A DNA stretch of 64,000 nt from positions 327,854-391,853 of the forward strand of contig JXTB01000332.1 of the NCBI GenBank assembly GCA_002914805.1, read 5' to 3'. Shown here piece after piece: positions 58,477-64,000 of the stretch; the first letter of the stretch is position 1; each line of letters begins with the position of its first letter. Under the pieces are notes generated by a model. It searched no databases. It saw only the letters and a list, made by a program, of their open reading frames with translations, and had not been told where the DNA came from. The position numbers and the translations under genes were made by a program. Origin of the DNA: Parasponia andersonii (lineage: Eukaryota; Streptophyta; Magnoliopsida; Rosales; Cannabaceae).

Positions 58477-60248
58477 TGTTGCAACATTTGTCATAAAATG
58501 CATATTTCTAATTTTAACCTTATAGTGTAGACAACTTTCTTTTATATGCAATATAATATATGCTAGATTAAACTATCTCAGCTGAATAGTTTATTTATCT
58601 GAAAAATATTTAATAACTTTATTTGTAGATAAAGAAACAAATATGATTAAGTGTTAATTATGAGGAGACTTGTTTCTTTATCTAAGTCTAAATTAATTAG
58701 TTCACAATCTATAAATAAAGATAGTATACTTTATTTACTAAAAATTTAGTGTTAGCCTATCTCAATGGGAATGATGTGTCTGAAATCATTGAAGTGTCTA
58801 ACTTCTAATAGAAATATTAGTACAATATAAATAAGTTATGTGTATTGAACAAAACCAGGTAATATAAAGAATTGGAGTATTGTAACTTAATTCTTAGATT
58901 AACACAAACTAGCTTTTAGCATATAGATTTTAATCATTGATATTTGACTAGACTTGCTTCCATGGGTTGTAGCCTTTTGATTTTTTAAAAGATTGGCCTT
59001 AGTGAAATTAGAGACGAACTCTGGTATACTAGAGGTTATGACTTATGAATTGATGAGAATACTAAATAGTTACGGACACGATATATTAATGCCACTTTAA
59101 GATCTTTCAAAATTCCTGGGATAATTATATCTAAGATCTTAGTATTCACTTTGTGAATTGATTGATACTTTTTCTAAATTACCATTGAGAATAAAATTAT
59201 TGACAATATTATTCCTTGATAGAAAGATAGTAACTTAAAGATATATATATATTGGAAGGGTATTACGATAATTTCACCTATCCAACTACAATATTGTATA
59301 AAGATTCTATACGTAGTATAGAATATCCTAGATAGATCGGTTAATTAAGATTAGTTGATTAAATCTCTATAAAAAGTGTGACATCTAATCTAAGAGTGTA
59401 GTATTAGACCTTTAGTGGAGTGCCCCCTTTAATAATGGTATTTATATAAATACCATAAAAAGACTTATTATGTTGGATCCATTAGGTCTTTTGTCTAAGT
59501 CAAGAAAGCTCATTAATTGGTTGGTGGTATTTGTGAAATTAGTTTCATAAACTGTTTAAAATAATGATTCTATACAGAAGTTGGTATTTTTATAAATAAG
59601 TTACATGACTTGGATATATTTATAAAAATACACCTAATGCCCAAATTGGAGAATAAACCCAATCCTACTTAGACTGGGATTAGCAGTTTTTGGCCTCATA
59701 TATATAAGATATATGAGAGAAAAAACTGCACAGTAACACATAGAAAGTCAAACTCATAAGACACATAGAGAGAGAGAGAGAGAATTCGGCCACCTTAGGG
59801 TAAGAGAGAAGAGAAAATATTTTTACAACCTCACATTCTCATCTCAAGTCCTGATATTCCAAAAGATCAAGAATGTATTCTTAATCGCTCTCTAACAAAG
59901 GATTCAACTTAGTACCCACTCGCCTGATCAATCAAAAGTAAAAGCATAGATAAGAAGATCTAAGGTTGGAGATTTGATCACCATCAACAAGGAGATCAAG
60001 GAGGAGCACGCTATAATAGGTAAACCCTAATCTTATCTCTAGGGTTGGTGCATTTAGATTTGATTTATGTTATACATGATTCTGTATAAGATGTATGCAT
60101 ATTCTATGGTTATGAAAACTATTTTCATGTAAAAAATTTTAATTCCTAAATCTGCTAATTTTTTCGCTGCGTTCATGATGTGATCATATGTTTTCCATGT
60201 TTGCATGCATGTATGATTTTTCTTAAATATTAAGTCAAAGTACTAGCA
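58477..60248 (+). mobile_element. 3' LTR of the copia element, 1,772 bp
   Basis: It starts TGTTGCAACATTTGTCA and ends AGTACTAGCA, then TCTTC. It is uninterrupted, so it serves as the map for placing the inserts in the 5' LTR: TATTTATATAAATACC near 59441 for the Mutator-like insert, ATAAATAAGTTACATG near 59592 for the chromovirus-type insert, and TGATTTTTCTTAAATATTAAG near 60214 for the same-family insert. It contains a (GA)n tract at about 59767-59783. Confidence 0.9.
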
Positions 60249-60567
60249 TCTTCCTCCTCCTCCCTACTTTTTTTTTTCTTTTTCTTTTTTAGTCTTAATA
60301 AGTCTAGAACTAGATCTGATTTGTAGTAGTATTTTTTGAGTAGATTTTAGTCTAGTCCTGATCTTAAATCTGAGATTTCTTCCTAGATCTAGATTTAGAC
60401 TAGAATTAGATTTGTTTAGTGATTAGTTTTTATTTTGTTTTCTTTTCTACAGTCATAGATCTTAATTGATACTAGTCTCATATAGTCTATCTCGCTAAGA
60501 ATGCAACTAGGAACAAGTGTTGAAGATAATAAATTGTTGGTGATTTTCGTTATCTCTTTCTCTTGGA

Positions 60568-61075
60568 CTATATTTGATACGCCGTATTGTATTGTATTGT
60601 ATTATACTGTATTGTATTGTTCTATTACAGTACTATGTTTGGTTTTGCATTTGTATTAAGACGTTGTATTAAAAAGTTAATTTTGAAAAATATTATTTTC
60701 AAAAATTTACTTAGAAAAATACCATTTCGAAAAAATTTCAGAAAAATACCACTTTAAAAAAAATTATTTACGAAAAACTACTTTTTAGATATAAATTTAG
60801 AAAATACCACATTTGAAAAGAATAAAGTGACGTGAGAGAAAAAGTAATGAGAGAGAAATTAAGAACAAAACAAGTGAGGAGAATGAATATTGTACAATAC
60901 TATGTTAAAGTTAAAATTATGTAATACAAACCTTTTATTCTGTATTAATAATACTTTCCGTATTGTATTACATTTTGATATCATATTAAATAATACAGTA
61001 TAAAAGTATAACCAAAGATATTATTATGTTTAATTAATACAATATAGAGTCCTTATACAATGTACTAAACATGAA
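60568..61075. mobile_element. Possible MITE with TATTG-type repeats
   Basis: The left part begins TATTTGATACGCCGTATTGT with GTATT pentamers, and the right part ends GTCCTTATACAATGTACTAAACATG. They are loosely complementary (TTTGATACG...GTATTG against the reverse complement TTTAGTACATTGTAT). Both contain GTTTGGTTTTG/CTTTGGTTATAC-like inner motifs. The middle has degenerate AGAAAAATACCA repeats. The pattern resembles hAT/PIF-type plant MITEs with CAATAC-rich ends. Boundaries and superfamily are uncertain. Confidence 0.4.
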
Positions 61076-61869
61076 CTTGAAAAATTAATGTAACCCACAC
61101 ATTTGTTTTTAGTTCTGTTTGTGATCTATTTTTCTTCTCATTTCTTTTAGAAGTTTGAAATTATAATTCTTTTATTTTAAAACTTTTTGTTTCGATTCAT
61201 GATATTCTCTTGAAAAGTCCATTTATATTAAAAAATTAAAAATTAAAAATTAAAAAAATAATTAAAACGAGGAAATACTCCTTTAAGCACTGACGTAGTG
61301 ACATATATACAATCTTCATAATCCAAGAATTGGTTTTAATGCTCAAAGACAGCTTTCTTTCGCATCCTCGAGTTGAATTAGATTGGCTCAATTAGCTTGG
61401 CCTTATTGATAAAAGCTATAAAATAGTACTAATTTATATTATATATGGTGTAAATACTAAGAAGTCTTAATACATGTTCAAATCCATTAAACTTAAAAAA
61501 TACAAACACTTAAAAGTCTTAATACAAGTCCAAAGCAAAGTTCTAAAGTTTTAAACGTTTCCAAAGTACAAGTGTCCACTAGGCTTTACGGCTAAAATCT
61601 AAAGCGTACACTATATTTTTTTTATAGTTATGTATATTGTAAAAACGTTTTAAAAATTTTACATATGTTGTTTAGCCGGGTTGCGGCCTGTGCATAGATA
61701 AACTCATAGGCCAATCTAATAAGATAGACTTGTGCATTTTGAGCCTAACCCAATCCACATAGCCTCATGAATCCATGAACTTCGAGTTGGGTTGGAATCG
61801 ATTAGAGAGGTTGATAAGGTTATCTGTCTCCATGCCTACATACGAAGCTGAGATCTGTAGTTAAATCTT

Positions 61870-62230
61870 GGGTTATTATCATTTTTATTTCTTGTATTTT
61901 GATATTTTATTCAAATTATATCTTGTATTTTGGTTATTATCAATATTGATCATTAGATTTGAAATCTATTATAAATTTATACTTTGACATTAATTTAGAG
62001 TAATTAATTTATCGAGATGTCATTTAAAAAATTAAAAATAAACTGTATAAAAACTTATCTTAGAATAAATTTATAAATCATCTTGATAAATTAACTGCTA
62101 TAAATTGATGTCAAGGTATAAATTTGTAACACATTTCAAATCTAAAGGTTGATATTGATAATAAACAAAACACAATGTATAAATCGAAAAAAAAATGTCA
62201 AAATACAAGATATAAAAGTGATACTATCCC
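61870..62230. mobile_element. Palindromic MITE, copy 2 (361 bp)
   Basis: Same family as 39814-40171 (for example TTATTATCATTTTTAT, TTTGAAATCTATTA, AAATTAACTGCTATAAATTG). Arms pair over most of the length, with outer ends GGGTTATTATC and GATACTATCCC. Flanks TTAAATCTT (61861-61869) and TTAAATTTT (62231-62239) are a 9-bp near-perfect target duplication, which suggests a Mutator-type mobiliser. Confidence 0.85.
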
Positions 62231-64000
62231 TTAAATTTTAAATATATCTTTATTTTTACTTAATATGATATGATTAATGATTTACTGATATCTTTTTTAG
62301 CAAAGTCTAGAAGAAAGGGAACCCGTTTCTCACTATAGTGAGACTCTTGCTAGTTATGCAACTGTTAGCACTAATGTGGGACATTTTATTTCACCAAATT
62401 GGTATCGTAGTTATATGATATAATTGTGACTGTTAAAGTCCCTCGAGTCAAATACGCCTAAGTGTGAAAATTGACAAGAAAGGGTTAAACAAGAAATGAT
62501 AAGCTATACAGTTCCATATTGCCTGAGAAAAGGGATGAGTGATGGTTTATAAGTAAAGATCTACTTTTAAATAGAATAAGGTTTTTTGAGGTGAAACTCA
62601 CGAATAAATTTGTATCGACTTAAACCCAAAATAGATAGTATCATAACAAGTTGTATTAAACCGCCGATTAATCTTGAATATTTTCTGCTATCTTCTTACT
62701 GTTTTTTTGAAAGTTAATAAGTTGATTAACATTTCAAAAAAATTAAGAGTGAGTACGTTTCGAGTGTGCCTAGCAAACTTTTTCTACAACTGAGATTTTG
62801 TGGTATAAAAAGTCATTTTTGTAAAACATTAATTCAGTAAAGATTTGCTTAAGCAATGGAGATCCTAAAAGAGAATCCACAAGCCGAATCAAAGTAAGGA
62901 AAATCTTGAAGCTGAAGTCACCCAGCATGCTTAGTAGGAGGGATATTAAAATCAAAGTGCAAAACTTAGTAAGGGGAGGCTAAAGTGATGGAGAAACAAG
63001 AATCAACAAGAGTTGAGTCAGCAATCACGAGGATTGTCCAAAACCGATGATCAATCAAGAAGATGTACATCCTAGAGTACAAGTTACAAGAATTATTTAA
63101 ATAATGGAGTCTTTAGTCTATGTACTTGTAGCTTAACGTTTTGTTCAATGGATCGTACTTACACTGGATTTGGTCCCATGATTTTTCTCATTTGGGTTTT
63201 TTCTTTCGTGTGTTATTCTTTATTTTTTGCTTTTAAGTTTTTCATAATATCGATATGTTTAAGTGGACATTAACAGGTTAAATATATAAATTAGTAATAA
63301 AGTTGTGCTGCAGAAGTGTTTTATCATTAGTACTACCGAGAGCAATAAAGAATAAAAAGCGAGCAGCCATGTAGAAGTTTATAATAGTTCACTCTTAATG
63401 TGAGTGTTACGTCTACTTTTTATTAATATAGTTTGTTACTCTGATGAATAAAAGAAATTACAAAGAAATGTAACGTCTCTCATCTTTCTAAAACTATGCA
63501 ACTCACTCTCTCTAGGACTTTGTGTGCGTAACACGAGATATTTTATTTTGGACAATCTTAATCAATATAATTAGACCACGTATCTAACAACCTTCTCGTA
63601 CATCATTTTTTTTTAAGGTAGAGTTGGTCATATTTTAATTATCACATTGTTCTATGTTTAGGAAAAATTGCACAATCACTTTCACGCTCATCACTTCTCT
63701 TTTTTTCACGCAACAAAATCCTGTATTAATGGAAAATACAAATCCTAAGCCTTAATTTGGATTTTCTTTAAATTTAATAATTGGTCAACCCATATATAAA
63801 AATTCATCCTCCACCTCTTTAAACATTAAAAAACTCGAGCAATCATCGAATATGAACCTGAAAAACTGACCAAACAGAGAGTAAATATCGCTATATTTAA
63901 GTAGTCAAACGTAATGTAATATAAATCAGTATCATTTTTATATTTTGTATTTTAATAATTTATTTTGATTCTATTTTTTATTTATTAATTTTTAAATTTA
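62231..64000. other. Intergenic sequence, weak LTR-like pieces only
   Basis: No gene was recognised. TTGGTATCGTAGTTATATGA at about 62400 resembles a Met-tRNA primer site with mismatches. The 63320-63420 stretch (GTAGAAGTTTATAATAGTTC, then GTGTTACGTCTAC) resembles parts of small LTR elements, but no terminal repeats or target duplication were found. A 61-codon minus-strand frame at 62770-62955 has no family. Confidence 0.4.

Larger units (their letters stand above)
41348..60248 (+). mobile_element. Ty1/copia element with TCTTC target duplication, heavily nested, fossil
   Basis: The element runs from TGTT at 41348 to AGCA at 60248. It is flanked by exact TCTTC copies at 41343-41347 and 60249-60253. 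The parts are: a 5' LTR (41348-52580, split by three insertions), a primer-binding site (52582 on), an internal region with leader and pol pieces (52581-58476), a purine tract, and a 3' LTR (58477-60248). The three insertions plus their duplications add 9,423 bp; removing them gives a 5' LTR of 1,812 bp against 1,772 bp on the right. The two LTRs have clearly diverged, so the element is old, and its genes are broken in many places. Confidence 0.9.

Noticed and set aside
62395-62425. A Met-tRNA primer-site-like sequence
   Set aside because: It has mismatches in the core, and no LTR end or second LTR with a target duplication could be found around it.

Overview
This is a window of an AT-rich eudicot plant nuclear chromosome. 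The evidence is one complete intron-bearing serine carboxypeptidase-like gene with plant splice signals, surrounded by plant transposable elements (Ty3-type Athila-like, Tat-like and chromovirus-like; Ty1/copia; CACTA/En-Spm; Mutator-like; MITEs; a SINE-like fragment). The species cannot be named from sequence alone. Single ambiguous bases lie at 1657, 38657 and 54852. I saw no ribosomal RNA, no convincing tRNA gene and no CRISPR-like array.

Left block (1-28100) is a nest of transposons. An Athila-like element enters from the left edge. Its 3' LTR (672-5154) is split by a 3.0-kb solo LTR (1113-4111, target duplication CCCTT). It lies inside the reverse-transcriptase region of a Tat-like Ty3 element that continues at 5155-8619 and 18531-21074. 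A roughly 9.9-kb CACTA element (8620-18527) splits the 3' part of the Tat-like element. It carries a decayed TNP2-type transposase and a decayed second (Ptta/En-Spm type) gene. Beyond it is the antisense extra ORF typical of Tat elements. Then come a minus-strand LTR whose two flanks do not match (21075-23937) and a headless copia element with a gag remnant and a 3' LTR (23938 to about 28100).

The middle block (28100-41342) is gene space. AT-rich intergenic DNA carries two small repeat families, one inserted in the other, and a hairpin MITE. The only intact host gene is an SCPL45/46-like serine carboxypeptidase on the minus strand (34417-37878, 10 exons, 461 codons, all joints in frame). A SINE-like fragment and a 358-bp palindromic MITE lie on its 5' side; a second copy of that MITE is at 61870-62230.

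The right block (41348-60248) is one old copia element bounded by target duplication TCTTC. Its 5' LTR was hit three times: by a 5.07-kb Mutator-like element with a 659-bp internal tandem array (duplication TATTTATAT), by a chromovirus-type solo LTR (TAAGT), and by a solo LTR of its own family in reverse orientation (TTTTC). Subtracting the inserts leaves a 1,812-bp 5' LTR, against 1,772 bp for the 3' LTR, which supports the reading. The internal region has a GC-rich island in an otherwise AT-rich leader, then decayed pol pieces. The remaining DNA to 64000 is AT-rich with MITE-like sequence.

No new multi-gene system is evident. The points worth attention are the order of insertions, the LTR-on-LTR palindrome, the 659-bp array, the chimeric-flank LTR, and a small unclassified repeat family with 9-13 bp target duplications.
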